Part shown: positions 41,594 through 50,334 of the stretch, in pieces
Layout: each line of letters opens with the position of its first letter
Position numbering within the stretch: the stretch's first letter is position 1
Assembly: GCF_040939305.1 (NCBI RefSeq)
Contig: NZ_CP162511.1
Location: 3,782,001 to 3,846,000 of the forward strand
Origin: Herbiconiux sp. A18JL235
Lineage (GTDB): Bacteria > Actinomycetota > Actinomycetes > Actinomycetales > Microbacteriaceae
DNA: 64,000 nucleotides
Direction of reading: 5' to 3'
Position numbers and translations under genes: made by a program
Notes under the pieces: model-generated
What the model was told of the DNA's origin: nothing
What the model saw: only the letters and a program-made list of their open reading frames with translations
Database searches by the model: none

Positions 41594-42004
41594 ATGAACG
41601 CCGAGAAGACACCGCAGACCATGAAGCCCACCACAGCGGCCAAGAAGCTCGGCATCTACCTGCCCGCGGCACCCGCCGATTTCCAGGAGGCACCCGTGTC
41701 GCGGGCGACCCTGAACGAGCTCCTCGAGTCGCCCCCTGAGTGGCTGGTGGAGTTGCGGCGCACCGGCCCGCACCCGCGAGACATCGTGGCGCGCAAGCTC
41801 GGGGTGTCGATCTCGGGCCTGGCGCGAGCGGGGGTCACCGAGGCCCTCACCACCGACGAGATCACGGCGTTGCTTCAGGCTCCGCCGGAGTGGCTCGTGA
41901 ACGAGCGCCGCATCCAGGCCGAGGTGCGCGCCGAGAACCGCCGCGTCAAAGACGTGAAGCTCGGTAAGGCCGCGGCCGCGGCCGACCGCTCCACCGAGGG
42001 CTAG
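41594..42004 (+). CDS. DUF5997 family protein
   Basis: 136-residue cytosolic protein recognised as DUF5997. Two related blocks, LLESPPEWLVELRR (about residues 43-56) and LLQAPPEWLVNERR (about 93-106), suggest internal duplication, with a possible helix-turn-helix between (RDIVARKLGVSISGLARAG). The basic C-terminus may contact DNA. It is divergent from the LysR-effector-domain protein, a pairing suggestive of shared function; none is known to me. The 150 bp after it contain only repeated GGGGTGGCG words. Confidence 0.75.
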   Translation: MNAEKTPQTMKPTTAAKKLGIYLPAAPADFQEAPVSRATLNELLESPPEWLVELRRTGPHPRDIVARKLGVSISGLARAGVTEALTTDEITALLQAPPEWLVNERRIQAEVRAENRRVKDVKLGKAAAAADRSTEG

Positions 42005-42141
42005 CCCCCAGCTCCTTCGCCCATGCCAGGAGGGTCTCCCGCGTCGTGAGCTGTCGCGTCGGGGTGGCGCTCCCGCGCCGGGGTGGCGATTCGGAGGGGA
42101 CGTTCAGGGGTGAGGCTGTGGCCGATCGGCGGGGCGCGGCG

Positions 42142-42147
42142 TAGGGT
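42142..42147 (+). promoter_or_regulatory. -10 hexamer, leaderless start of maltokinase gene
   Basis: TAGGGT ends 7 nt before ATG 42155. Confidence 0.4.
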
Positions 42148-42154
42148 CCGGAGC

Positions 42155-43573
42155 ATGAGCGTCTCCCCGATGCGCACCACGTCGTCCCGGCAGGTCAGGC
42201 CCGCGGTCGCGGACTGGATCCGCAGCCAACGCTGGTACTCCAGCCATGCGAACGAACCCTCCTTCACCCGGGTCGGGCTCTGGTCGCTCACCGACCACCG
42301 GCACCAGGTCGATCTCGAGGTGCACCTCGTGCTCGACCAGTCGGCTCCCTCCCCCACGCTCTACCAGGTGCCGCTGTCGTTCCGGTCGGCACCGCTGCTC
42401 GGCGGCGACCGCGCCCTCGTCGAACGCGCCAGCGTCGACGGCAAGATGGTCCACGTCTACGACGGCCCTCACGATCCCGCCTTCACGCGCGCCCTGCTCG
42501 CCCTCATGCTCGACGACGACTCCGCCCCGGGCGAGCTCGCCGACGGGGTCGAGATCGAGGGTCACCACGCCCTCACCAGCACCGAGGTGCGGGTCGCCGA
42601 CTCGCACGTTCTTCGCGGCGAACAGTCGAACACCTCGATCGTCTACGAGCTCGTGCACCCGAACGGCAAACCCGCCGGTCCTGTGATCTGCAAGGTGTTC
42701 CGTGCGCTCAGCGACGGCGCCAACCCCGACGTCACCGTGCAGTCCGCGCTCTCCGATGCCGGATCGCGGCTCGTCCCCCGCGCGGTCGGCAACCTCAGCG
42801 GCCGGTGGGGCGACCCGCGTGTTGCAGGGGGGCGCGCATCCGGCCACCTGGCGTTCGTGCAGGAGTTCATTCCCGAGGTCGAGGACGCCTGGCGCGTCGC
42901 GCTGCGCGCCGCCGAGGCGGGCGAGTCGTTCTCGGCACTCGCCTTCGCCCTGGGCGAGGCGACCGCCCAGGTGCACGTCGAGCTGGCGCGGCTGTTCCCC
43001 GCGCGGGAGGCGACGCGGTCAGACATCGAGGGCATCCTCGGCAGCATGCGGCTGCGCGCCGCTCAGGCCTACGCCGATGTTCCGGCCCTCGCTGCCGAGG
43101 GCGAGGCGGTCGAGGAGGTGTTCGGCCTCGCCGAACGGGCGAGCTGGCCGGCCTTCCAGCGCATCCACGGCGACTACCACCTCGGGCAGGTGCTCGCGGT
43201 GCCCGGTCGGGGCTGGGTGCTGCTCGATTTCGAGGGCGAGCCGTTGCGCCCGCTCGCCGAGCGCAGCGAACCGGATGTGACGCTCCGCGACGTTGCCGGG
43301 ATGCTGCGCTCCTTCGACTACGTCGCGGGCTCGCTGGCCGGCACCGCGAACGCGGAGCGGGCGCGTGAGTGGGCGCACGAGGCGCGAGAGGCGTTCATCG
43401 ACGGGTACAGCTCTCGGTCGGGAGTCGAGCTGGGTGCACAGCGCGCACTCCTCGACGCGTTCGAGCTCGACAAGGCGCTCTACGAGGTCGGGTACGAGGC
43501 ACGCAATCGCCCCGACTGGCTCCCCATCCCCACCGGCGCCATCCGCCATCTCGCCCACCGACCCCGCGCCTGA
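42155..43573 (+). CDS. maltokinase
   Basis: 472-residue maltokinase of the Mak/Pep2 type, phosphorylating maltose with ATP to maltose 1-phosphate for the GlgE alpha-glucan pathway. The N-terminal cap includes VADWIRSQRWYSSHA, the lid region has VFRALSDGANPDVTVQSALSDAG, and the kinase core shows HGDYHLGQVL (catalytic Asp) and LLDFEGEPLRPL (metal-binding Asp). ATG 42155 is chosen on the -10 spacing; ATG 42083 is longer. No glgE or trehalose synthase gene lies in the window. A phosphoglucomutase gene lies 2 kb downstream. Confidence 0.9.
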   Translation: MSVSPMRTTSSRQVRPAVADWIRSQRWYSSHANEPSFTRVGLWSLTDHRHQVDLEVHLVLDQSAPSPTLYQVPLSFRSAPLLGGDRALVERASVDGKMVHVYDGPHDPAFTRALLALMLDDDSAPGELADGVEIEGHHALTSTEVRVADSHVLRGEQSNTSIVYELVHPNGKPAGPVICKVFRALSDGANPDVTVQSALSDAGSRLVPRAVGNLSGRWGDPRVAGGRASGHLAFVQEFIPEVEDAWRVALRAAEAGESFSALAFALGEATAQVHVELARLFPAREATRSDIEGILGSMRLRAAQAYADVPALAAEGEAVEEVFGLAERASWPAFQRIHGDYHLGQVLAVPGRGWVLLDFEGEPLRPLAERSEPDVTLRDVAGMLRSFDYVAGSLAGTANAERAREWAHEAREAFIDGYSSRSGVELGAQRALLDAFELDKALYEVGYEARNRPDWLPIPTGAIRHLAHRPRA

Positions 43574-43644
43574 CCGGCGCTGCCTGGCGCAGCGCGAGGC
43601 GCGCCGTGACTCGTGGCTCGTGACTCGTGGCGCGAGCCTGCGCC

Positions 43645-44463
43645 TCAGGCGCGAGCGGCGAGCCAGTCGGTGAGGTAGGTGGCGACGCCGTCGGCGTGGT
43701 GGGTCGCGGTATGAGTGGGGGTGGCCGCGAGAACCTCGGGGCGGGCGTTCGCGACGGCGACAGCGGTGCCCACGACCTCGAAGGCGGGGAGGTCGTTGTA
43801 GTTGTCGCCGAAGAAGACGCAGTCGGAGAGGGGCACGCCGAGGTGCGCGGCGACCACGGCGGCGCCCGTGCCCTTCGAGCATCCGGCGGCGGCGATCTCG
43901 AGGTAGGTGGGCTTCGAGCGGTAGCCGACGGCGTCGGGCAGCGATGCCACGAGCGCCTCGATCCCGTCGAGAGAGTCGGCAGCGCCCATGCACATCACCT
44001 TGTGCGGCGGCGCCGCGTCGAGGGTTCCCGACGAGCGGTACCACGCGGCGTCCTCCACCCGCGGCGTCACCTTCGTGTTCTCGATCTCGCGCGCCGCCCA
44101 CCTGTCGTCGGCCCAGGCGAACCAGTCGTCGCCCGAGTAGAAGCTGCCGTGCACGCCGAGCCGCGCGCAGGCGTCGAAGATCGCGAGGGCATCGGATGCG
44201 GCCAGCCGCACGTCTGCCGCCGTGGTTCCGTCTTCGAGCAGCACCAGCCCGCCGTTGTAGGCGATCAGCGGCAGGGGCGTGTCAGACGCACCCGCCCACG
44301 GCTCCTCCAGCAACCGCATCGACGCGGGCGGCCTCGACGAACACAGCACGAACGGATACCCCGCCGCGATCACCCGCCGAATCGCTGAGACCGTGCGAGC
44401 GGACACCTCCCGATCCGCCCCGAGCAACGTCCCGTCGATGTCGGAGAAGAACGCCGCACTCAA
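43645..44463 (-). CDS. HAD-superfamily hydrolase, Cof type
   Basis: 272-residue HAD phosphatase. Motif I FFSDIDGTLL, motif II LCSSRP, motif III Lys in SKGTGAAV and motif IV FFGDNYNDLPAF are present, with a cap domain between. The sequence resembles mannosyl-3-phosphoglycerate phosphatase and Cof enzymes. The start is TTG 44463, which overlaps the pheA stop by 4 bp (TTGA) and is followed by the conserved motif I within 7 residues. It is therefore translationally coupled to pheA. Substrate unknown. Confidence 0.88.
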   Translation of the reverse strand: MSAAFFSDIDGTLLGADREVSARTVSAIRRVIAAGYPFVLCSSRPPASMRLLEEPWAGASDTPLPLIAYNGGLVLLEDGTTAADVRLAASDALAIFDACARLGVHGSFYSGDDWFAWADDRWAAREIENTKVTPRVEDAAWYRSSGTLDAAPPHKVMCMGAADSLDGIEALVASLPDAVGYRSKPTYLEIAAAGCSKGTGAAVVAAHLGVPLSDCVFFGDNYNDLPAFEVVGTAVAVANARPEVLAATPTHTATHHADGVATYLTDWLAARA

Positions 44464-45401
44464 CCCCCGAGCCCTTCCGGCTCCCCCGCGATCAGCCCCC
44501 GCAACCAGTCGCGCGCCTCGATGAACACCTCGTTGTCGTAGCGCGACACGTACTCCACCTGCGCCTTGTCGGCGCGCGGGTAGGAGCCCAGGAAGATGAC
44601 CTTCGGGCTGAACCTGCGCACACCGAGCAGCGCATCCGCCACCCGCTCGTCGGTGATGTGCCCGTCGGCGTCGATGACGAAGCGGTATCGCCCGAGCGCG
44701 TCGCCGATGGGCCGCGACTGCAGCAGGGACAGGTTCACGCCCCGGGTCGAGAACTGCTCGAGCAGTTCGAGCAGAGCACCCGAGCGGTCGGAGGGCAGCT
44801 CGGCGATGATGCTCGTCTTGTCGGCGCCGGTGGCCGCCGGCAGGCTCGCTCCGCGCGACACGAGCACGAAGCGGGTGACCGCGTTGGCGTTGTCGCTGAT
44901 GCCCGAGGCGAGCACCTCGAAGTCGCCCTGCCCCACGATCTGCGGCGGTGCCACGGCGGCGTCGGCGTGCTCGTTCTCGAACAGCGACAGAGCCGCCGCC
45001 ACGTTCGACGACGACGGGATGTGCCCGTGCGAGGGCACGTGGGTGTCGAGCCAGCGCCTGGTCTGCGCGTAGGCGACCGGATGCGCGTTGACGACCCGCA
45101 CATCCGCCAGCGTCGTTCCGGGTCTCGCCACCAGCACGAACTGCACCTTCACGAGGTACTCGCCGACGATGCGGAGGCCGGGGATGTTCGCGAGCGCGTC
45201 GAGGGTCGCCGTCACCCCGCCCTCGATGGAGTTCTCGATGGCGATCATGGCCGCTGTCGACCGGCCGGAGACCACGTCGTCGAGGGCCTCGCCCACGTTG
45301 TTCACCGACCGCCAGGGCTTGCCCGCCGCTTCGGGCACCTGCGCGAGCGCGGCCTCGGTGAAGGTGCCGGAGGGCCCCAGGTAGCTGTAGGTCTCTGACA
45401 T
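44460..45401 (-). CDS. pheA: prephenate dehydratase
   Basis: 313-residue enzyme converting prephenate to phenylpyruvate in phenylalanine synthesis. The catalytic domain has YLGPSGTFTEAAL, IAIENSIEGGV and the TRF motif (AVTRFVLV). The C-terminal ACT domain for phenylalanine feedback contains LLELLEQFSTRGVNLSLLQSRPIG, with QSRP in place of the usual ESRP. It is monofunctional: no chorismate mutase. ATG 45401 has TAGGCT 6 nt upstream (45408-45413). Confidence 0.95.
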   Translation of the reverse strand: MSETYSYLGPSGTFTEAALAQVPEAAGKPWRSVNNVGEALDDVVSGRSTAAMIAIENSIEGGVTATLDALANIPGLRIVGEYLVKVQFVLVARPGTTLADVRVVNAHPVAYAQTRRWLDTHVPSHGHIPSSSNVAAALSLFENEHADAAVAPPQIVGQGDFEVLASGISDNANAVTRFVLVSRGASLPAATGADKTSIIAELPSDRSGALLELLEQFSTRGVNLSLLQSRPIGDALGRYRFVIDADGHITDERVADALLGVRRFSPKVIFLGSYPRADKAQVEYVSRYDNEVFIEARDWLRGLIAGEPEGLGG

Positions 45402-45407
45402 ACCCTG

Positions 45408-45413
45408 AGCCTA
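45408..45413 (-). promoter_or_regulatory. -10 hexamer, leaderless start of pheA
   Basis: TAGGCT on the minus strand ends 6 nt before ATG 45401. Confidence 0.5.
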
Positions 45414-45435
45414 GCGAGCGTGCCAGACTTGCATC

Positions 45436-47064
45436 ATGCATGAGCGCGCCGGCACCGTGGCCCTTCCTGAAGACCTGATCGACGTCGACGCCCTGGTGAG
45501 CGCGTACTACGAGCTGCACCCCGACGTCGACGACCCCGAGCAGAAGGTGATCTTCGGCACGAGCGGTCACCGCGGTTCGTCGCTGAAGACCGCGTTCAAC
45601 GAAGACCACATCGCCGCCATCACGCAGGCGATCGTGGAGTACCGCGCGGCGCAGGGCATCACCGGCCCGCTGTTCATCGGTCGCGACACGCACGGCCTGT
45701 CGGCCCCGGCGGAGCACACGGCGCTCGAGGTGCTGAACGCGAACGGCGTGACGGTGTGGAACGACTCGCGCGGCAGCTGGACGCCGACGCCCGCCGTCTC
45801 GCACGCGATCCTGAAGTACAACAGCGAGGGCCACGACGACCAGGCCGACGGCATCGTCGTGACCCCGAGCCACAACCCGCCTGCCGACGGCGGCTTCAAG
45901 TACAACCCGCCGCACGGCGGCCCCGCCGACTCCGACGCCACGGGCTGGATCGCGAACCGCGCCAACGAGCTCATCGCCGGCGGCCTCGTCGACGTCAAGC
46001 GTGTGGAGCGTGGCGCGGGTGTCGCGACCGCGGGCTACGACTTCCGCGAGCACTACGTCGCCGACCTGGTGAACGTGATCGACCTCGACGCCATCGCGAA
46101 GTCGAAGATCCACATCGGCGCCGACCCGCTCGGCGGCGCCTCCGTCGAGTACTGGGAGCTCATCCGCGACCGCTACGGCCTCAACATGGAGGTCGTCAAC
46201 GAGACCGTCGACCCCCGCTGGGCCTTCATGACGCTCGACTGGGACGGCAAGATCCGCATGGACTGCAGCTCCCCCTACGCCATGGCCTCCCTCGTCGCGA
46301 GCCGCGACAGGTACGACATCGCCACCGGCAACGACGCGGATGCCGACCGCCACGGCGTGGTCACCCCCGACGCCGGCATCATGAACCCGAATCACTACCT
46401 GGCCGTCGCGATCCAGTACCTCTACTCGCGGCGCGAGGGGTGGCAGCCGGATGCGGCGATCGGCAAGACCCTCGTCTCCAGCTCCATGATCGACCGGGTC
46501 GCCGGCTCGCTCGGCCGCACCCTCTGGGAGGTGCCGGTGGGGTTCAAATGGTTCGTGCCCGGGCTCATCGACGGCTCGGTGGGCTTCGGCGGCGAGGAGT
46601 CGGCGGGCGCATCCTTCCTGCGCTTCGACGGCTCGGTGTGGACGACCGACAAAGACGGCATCCTGCTCGCGCTGCTGGCCTCCGAGATCCTCGCGGTGAC
46701 GGGAAAGACCCCGTCGCAGCTGTACGCCGAGCTCACCGAGGAGTTCGGGTCGCCGGTCTACGAGCGCGTCGACGCCCCCGCGTCGAAGGCGCAGAAGGCG
46801 GTGCTGGCGAAGCTCGACGGCGAGGCGATCACGGCGACCGAGCTCGCGGGAGACCCCATCGTCGCGAAGCTGTCGCACGCTCCCGGCAACGGTGCGGCCG
46901 TGGGTGGCGTGAAGGTCGTCACCGAGCGCGCCTGGTTCGCGGCCCGCCCGTCGGGCACCGAGGACGTGTACAAGATCTACGCCGAGAGCTTCGTGGGCCC
47001 CGAGCATCTCGCCGAGGTGCAGGCCGAGGCCAAGCGCATCGTCGATGCGGCGCTCGGCGCGTAG
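45436..47064 (+). CDS. pgm: phosphoglucomutase (alpha-D-glucose 1-phosphate)
   Basis: 542-residue alpha-D-phosphohexomutase interconverting glucose 1- and 6-phosphate. The phosphoserine loop [16 protein letters not shown], metal-binding DADADRHG, sugar-binding [11 protein letters not shown] and phosphate-binding [12 protein letters not shown] motifs are all present. Length matches E. coli-type Pgm. A weak CAGACT box ends 6 nt before the ATG. Pgm feeds glucose 1-phosphate to glycogen and trehalose synthesis, fitting the nearby maltokinase. It is followed 9 bp downstream by the BLUF gene. Confidence 0.95.
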   Translation: MHERAGTVALPEDLIDVDALVSAYYELHPDVDDPEQKVIFGTSGHRGSSLKTAFNEDHIAAITQAIVEYRAAQGITGPLFIGRDTHGLSAPAEHTALEVLNANGVTVWNDSRGSWTPTPAVSHAILKYNSEGHDDQADGIVVTPSHNPPADGGFKYNPPHGGPADSDATGWIANRANELIAGGLVDVKRVERGAGVATAGYDFREHYVADLVNVIDLDAIAKSKIHIGADPLGGASVEYWELIRDRYGLNMEVVNETVDPRWAFMTLDWDGKIRMDCSSPYAMASLVASRDRYDIATGNDADADRHGVVTPDAGIMNPNHYLAVAIQYLYSRREGWQPDAAIGKTLVSSSMIDRVAGSLGRTLWEVPVGFKWFVPGLIDGSVGFGGEESAGASFLRFDGSVWTTDKDGILLALLASEILAVTGKTPSQLYAELTEEFGSPVYERVDAPASKAQKAVLAKLDGEAITATELAGDPIVAKLSHAPGNGAAVGGVKVVTERAWFAARPSGTEDVYKIYAESFVGPEHLAEVQAEAKRIVDAALGA

Positions 47065-47073
47065 GGGCGGGGC

Positions 47074-47568
47074 ATGACGCGTAAAGACGCCGGCACGGCG
47101 CTGCTCTCGGTGGTCTATTCGAGCACGGCGGTGGTGCCGTTCGGCGACGACGACCTCTTCGAGCTGCTCGAGCACAGCCGCGAGAACAACGCCCGCGACG
47201 GGCTGACGGGCATGCTGCTGTACCGCGACGAGCGGTTCCTGCAGGTGCTCGAGGGGCCGGAGGAGGCCGTGCGGCGGCGGGTGGAGGTCATCCGCGACGA
47301 CGCCAGGCACACCCGGTTCTGGGTGCTGATCGAAGAGCTGTCGGATGCGCGGCACTTCCCCGACTGGACCATGGGGTTCCCCGCTCACTCGGCCCCCGAG
47401 GCGGTGCCGGGGTATCTGGCGTCGTTCGCGAGCGCCGACGCGGCCGACGCCGCGGGTGCGGCCGACGCCGACGCCGACGCTGAGGCAGACACCGAGGCGG
47501 AGGCCGACGCCGAGGCGGCGCTGCGCCAGCTCATCGGCTTCTTCGAAGACCCCGCGAATCGCCGCTGA
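47074..47568 (+). CDS. BLUF-domain blue-light photoreceptor
   Basis: 164-residue protein whose first 100 residues are a BLUF flavin-binding domain. The photocycle residues fall at exact family spacing: Tyr15 (SVVYSS), Asn39, Gln57 (FLQVLEG), Trp98 and Met100 (PDWTMGF). So the FAD-dependent light response should be intact. The C-terminal extension is Ala/Asp/Glu low complexity (ADADADAEADTEAEADAEAA) followed by a short helix; no output enzyme domain is attached. It probably acts by protein-protein interaction. It follows pgm after 9 bp and may be co-transcribed. Confidence 0.92.
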   Translation: MTRKDAGTALLSVVYSSTAVVPFGDDDLFELLEHSRENNARDGLTGMLLYRDERFLQVLEGPEEAVRRRVEVIRDDARHTRFWVLIEELSDARHFPDWTMGFPAHSAPEAVPGYLASFASADAADAAGAADADADAEADTEAEADAEAALRQLIGFFEDPANRR

Positions 47569-47585
47569 GCACTACCCGTCGAGCA

Positions 47586-48473
47586 CTACCCGCCGAGCTG
47601 CTCACGGCGCCAACGCGCCGGAGTGCTGCCGGTGAAGGCCGCCCAGGAGCGGATGAACGCAGTCGTGTCACGGTAGCCGACCCGGCGGGCGACGTCGGCG
47701 ACGGCGTGCCCGTCGAGCAGCAGCTCGCCCGCGGTCGCGAGCCGGAGCCGCCTGATGAGGGCACCGGGGGTCTCGGGCCGACCGTCGAAGGCGCCATGCA
47801 CGCTGCGCAACGACACTCCGAGTGCGGCGGCAGTGGACCCCACCGACAGGGTGGGATCGAGCCGGTGATGGTGCACGTGATCGAGCACCATCCGGCGGAG
47901 AACATCGGCGGGCGGGTGCGCGCCGACACCTTCGCCGCCGGCCACGGCCGTGCTCTCGGCCACCGCGAGCCTGAGTGCTCCGATCACGGCGGACGACAAC
48001 TCCATCGGGTCGGCGCGGGAGCGGGCGCTCCAGGGCGAGCTGCGGAGGAGACCTCCGAGCACGGCACGCCCCGTCGACGCGGGGTCGAGGCGGCCTGCCG
48101 ATCGAGGGGGTGGCGCTCCGACGAGCAGCGAGGGCACCTGCACGATCGTCGTGGAGAAGTCGTGGCGGTAGACGAAGCCGAACGGCTGCGAGGCGTCGTA
48201 GACGGCGACCTCGCCCGCCGCGTAGGAGGTCTGCTCCCCGTTCTGTTCGACGATGAGCGAACCCGAGTGCACGAACTGGAACTGCGTGCTCTCGAGGGCG
48301 TGAGCGGGCACCTCGTCGAGCAGCGCCTCGACCCGCTGCGGCACCGACGCGATGTGCGAGAGCGCGACCGAGCCGAACGCGTGCCGGTTCATGTGCCGGT
48401 GCGCGGGCGCCTCTCCGAGGGTGGTGGCCTGCATCTGCACCAGCACGCAGGTGGGGTTCGAGGGAAGGAGCAC
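47586..48473 (-). CDS. AraC-family transcriptional regulator
   Basis: 295-residue regulator with an N-terminal cupin-like ligand domain of the AraC_binding_2 type (SLIVEQNGEQTSYAAGEVAVYDASQPFGF) and a C-terminal AraC double helix-turn-helix (LSVGSTAAALGVSLRSVHGAF ... VADVARRVGYRDTTAFIRSWAAFTGSTPARWR). GTG 48473 follows GGGGAGGTGAT; an upstream ATG at 48515 is possible. It lies downstream of, and co-directional with, the esterase gene, which it may control. Confidence 0.9.
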   Translation of the reverse strand: MLLPSNPTCVLVQMQATTLGEAPAHRHMNRHAFGSVALSHIASVPQRVEALLDEVPAHALESTQFQFVHSGSLIVEQNGEQTSYAAGEVAVYDASQPFGFVYRHDFSTTIVQVPSLLVGAPPPRSAGRLDPASTGRAVLGGLLRSSPWSARSRADPMELSSAVIGALRLAVAESTAVAGGEGVGAHPPADVLRRMVLDHVHHHRLDPTLSVGSTAAALGVSLRSVHGAFDGRPETPGALIRRLRLATAGELLLDGHAVADVARRVGYRDTTAFIRSWAAFTGSTPARWRREQLGG

Positions 48474-48539
48474 GCCATCACCTCCCCGGGTCCCATCATC
48501 CCACCGAGCGGGCACGACGGTCGACGCGCTCGCGGCAGG

Positions 48540-49529
48540 TCAGCCCGCCAGGCGTTCCTTGAGGAAGGCGGCGGCCTGGGCCACTGCCGCCTTCGACTGG
48601 GGCGTGTCGTGGAGGCTGTTCACCATGACGAAGTCATGGATGATGCCCTCGTAGCGCACCCCCGTCACCTCGACGCCCGCCCGGCGCAGCTTCGAGGCGT
48701 AGGCCTCGCCCTCGTCGCGCAGCACGTCGCACTCGGCGTTGATGACGAGGGCCGGCGGCAGATCGGCGAGCTCGGCCTCCGTCGCGCGGAGCGGCGACAC
48801 GGTGATCTCGGCGCGTTCTGCCTCGCTCGTCGTGTACTGGTTCCAGTACCACCTCATGGCGTCGCGGGTGAGCCAGTAGCCCTCGGCGAACTCCTCGTAG
48901 GAGCCGTCGTCGAAGGCCGCATCGGTGACCGGGTAGAACAGCACCTGGGCACGGAAGCGGATGTCGCCGCGCGCCTTGGCCATGAGCGTCAGGGCGATGG
49001 CCATGTTGCCCCCGACCGAATCACCGGCGATGGCGACCCGGGAGCCGTCGAGGCCGTGCTCGGCACCGTGCGCGGCCACCCAGACGGCGGCCGCGTACGA
49101 CTGCTCGTTCGCCACGGGGTAGTGCACGTCGGGCGACCGCGTGTACTCGGGGAAGACCACGGCGGCGCCGGTGCCGATGGCGAGGTCGCGCACCAGGCGG
49201 TCGTGGGTGTGCGCGTCGCCGAACACCCAGCCGGCGCCGTGCGTGTAGACGATCACCGGCAGCGGCCCGGTCGAGCCGAGCGGCTTGACGATGCGCACGG
49301 GCACCGAGCCGGTGGGCCCGCCCTCGACGGTGATCCAGGTGTCGTCGACCTCGGGCTTGTCGATCGGCGAGTCCTGCACGGCGTCGACGTTCCTGCGCCC
49401 CTGCTCGGGCGGCAGCTGGTAGAGGTAGGGCGGCGCGACGGTGGCCTCGCAGAACTCCTGGGCGGCGGGTTCGAGAGCGTAGCCCTTGGGGTTGGCGGTC
49501 ATCGGGCTGGAGGTGGCGGTGTCGGTCAT
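48540..49529 (-). CDS. HSL-family esterase/lipase
   Basis: 329-residue alpha/beta hydrolase of the hormone-sensitive lipase group. HGAGWVFG replaces the canonical HGGGW oxyanion motif, the nucleophile is Ser in AGDSVGGN, the Asp is expected in ECDVLRDEGE and the His in IIHDF. The N-terminal cap is present. Probably hydrolyses short-chain esters. It starts 8 bp after the stop of the upstream hydrolase gene, so the two form an operon, likely controlled by the AraC or XRE-type regulators on either side. Confidence 0.9.
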   Translation of the reverse strand: MTDTATSSPMTANPKGYALEPAAQEFCEATVAPPYLYQLPPEQGRRNVDAVQDSPIDKPEVDDTWITVEGGPTGSVPVRIVKPLGSTGPLPVIVYTHGAGWVFGDAHTHDRLVRDLAIGTGAAVVFPEYTRSPDVHYPVANEQSYAAAVWVAAHGAEHGLDGSRVAIAGDSVGGNMAIALTLMAKARGDIRFRAQVLFYPVTDAAFDDGSYEEFAEGYWLTRDAMRWYWNQYTTSEAERAEITVSPLRATEAELADLPPALVINAECDVLRDEGEAYASKLRRAGVEVTGVRYEGIIHDFVMVNSLHDTPQSKAAVAQAAAFLKERLAG

Positions 49530-49537
49530 GTCGTGCC

Positions 49538-50251
49538 TCAGGCGAGCTCGGCCGCGGCGTCGGCGATGACCTTGGCCACCTCGTCGGGGTGCGAGCGCAT
49601 CACGAGGTGGGGGGCGTCGATCTCGATCACCGAGCGCAACCCGGCCCGCTGGTAGCCGAAGCGCTCGACGTCGGGGTTGATGGTGTGGTCGGCCGAGGAG
49701 ACGATGCCCCAACCCGGCTTGGTCTTCCAGGCCGCGACGGGGGCCGCTTCGCTGAACGCCAGCGCGGCGAGCGGGCGCTGGCCCACGGCGAGCAGCTCGG
49801 CGTCGGCCCGATCGATGCCCGCCGCGAACACCTCGGGGAAGGCGTCGACCTTCACCGACACGTCGGTGCCCGGCTCGCCGCCCTCGACGGGGAACGGTGT
49901 GTACACGAGGTTGGCCGCGAGCTCGGAGTCGGGGAAGCCGCCCTGCAGCTGGCCGAGGCTCTCGCCCTCGTCGAGCGCGTAGCCCGAGATGTAGACGAGC
50001 CCGACGACGTTGTCGGCGGCACCCGCGACGGTGATGACGGCTCCCCCGTAGGAGTGGCCCGCGAGCAGCACGGGCCCCTCGATCTGCTCCACCACGGAGC
50101 GGATGTACGCGGAGTCGCCGAGGAGACTGCGGTTCGGCACGGCGGGAACCCGCACGGTGAAGCCCTGGTCGAGCAGCCTGCGGGTGACGGGGGCGAAGCT
50201 CGCGGCGTCGGCGAAGGCGCCGTGCACGAGGACGATGGTGGGAGTGGTCAT
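49538..50251 (-). CDS. alpha/beta-fold hydrolase
   Basis: 237-residue single-domain alpha/beta hydrolase. IVLVHGAFADAASF is the oxyanion loop, LAGHSYGGAV the nucleophile elbow with Ser, SADHTINP holds an acidic region and APHLVMRSHPDEVA the catalytic His. It resembles salicylate/methyl ester esterase and haloperoxidase-like proteins of actinobacteria. AAAGGA stands about 9 nt before the ATG. Followed by the HSL-family esterase after 8 bp. Confidence 0.88.
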   Translation of the reverse strand: MTTPTIVLVHGAFADAASFAPVTRRLLDQGFTVRVPAVPNRSLLGDSAYIRSVVEQIEGPVLLAGHSYGGAVITVAGAADNVVGLVYISGYALDEGESLGQLQGGFPDSELAANLVYTPFPVEGGEPGTDVSVKVDAFPEVFAAGIDRADAELLAVGQRPLAALAFSEAAPVAAWKTKPGWGIVSSADHTINPDVERFGYQRAGLRSVIEIDAPHLVMRSHPDEVAKVIADAAAELA

Positions 50252-50334
50252 GGCGCGCGTCCTTTCGAGGAGTGAACGAGCGCCACGCTACGGGCGGGCG
50301 GACGGCGGGTCGTGGCCCTGCCGGGACCATGACC

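Noticed and set aside
45756..47084. 442-residue frame overlapping pgm
   Set aside because: Frame-shifted shadow of pgm, Arg/Gly-rich with no domain.
43645..47388. 1247-residue minus-strand frame spanning HAD, pheA and pgm regions
   Set aside because: Only its last 272 codons encode a real HAD protein; the rest is antisense or out of frame with pheA and pgm.
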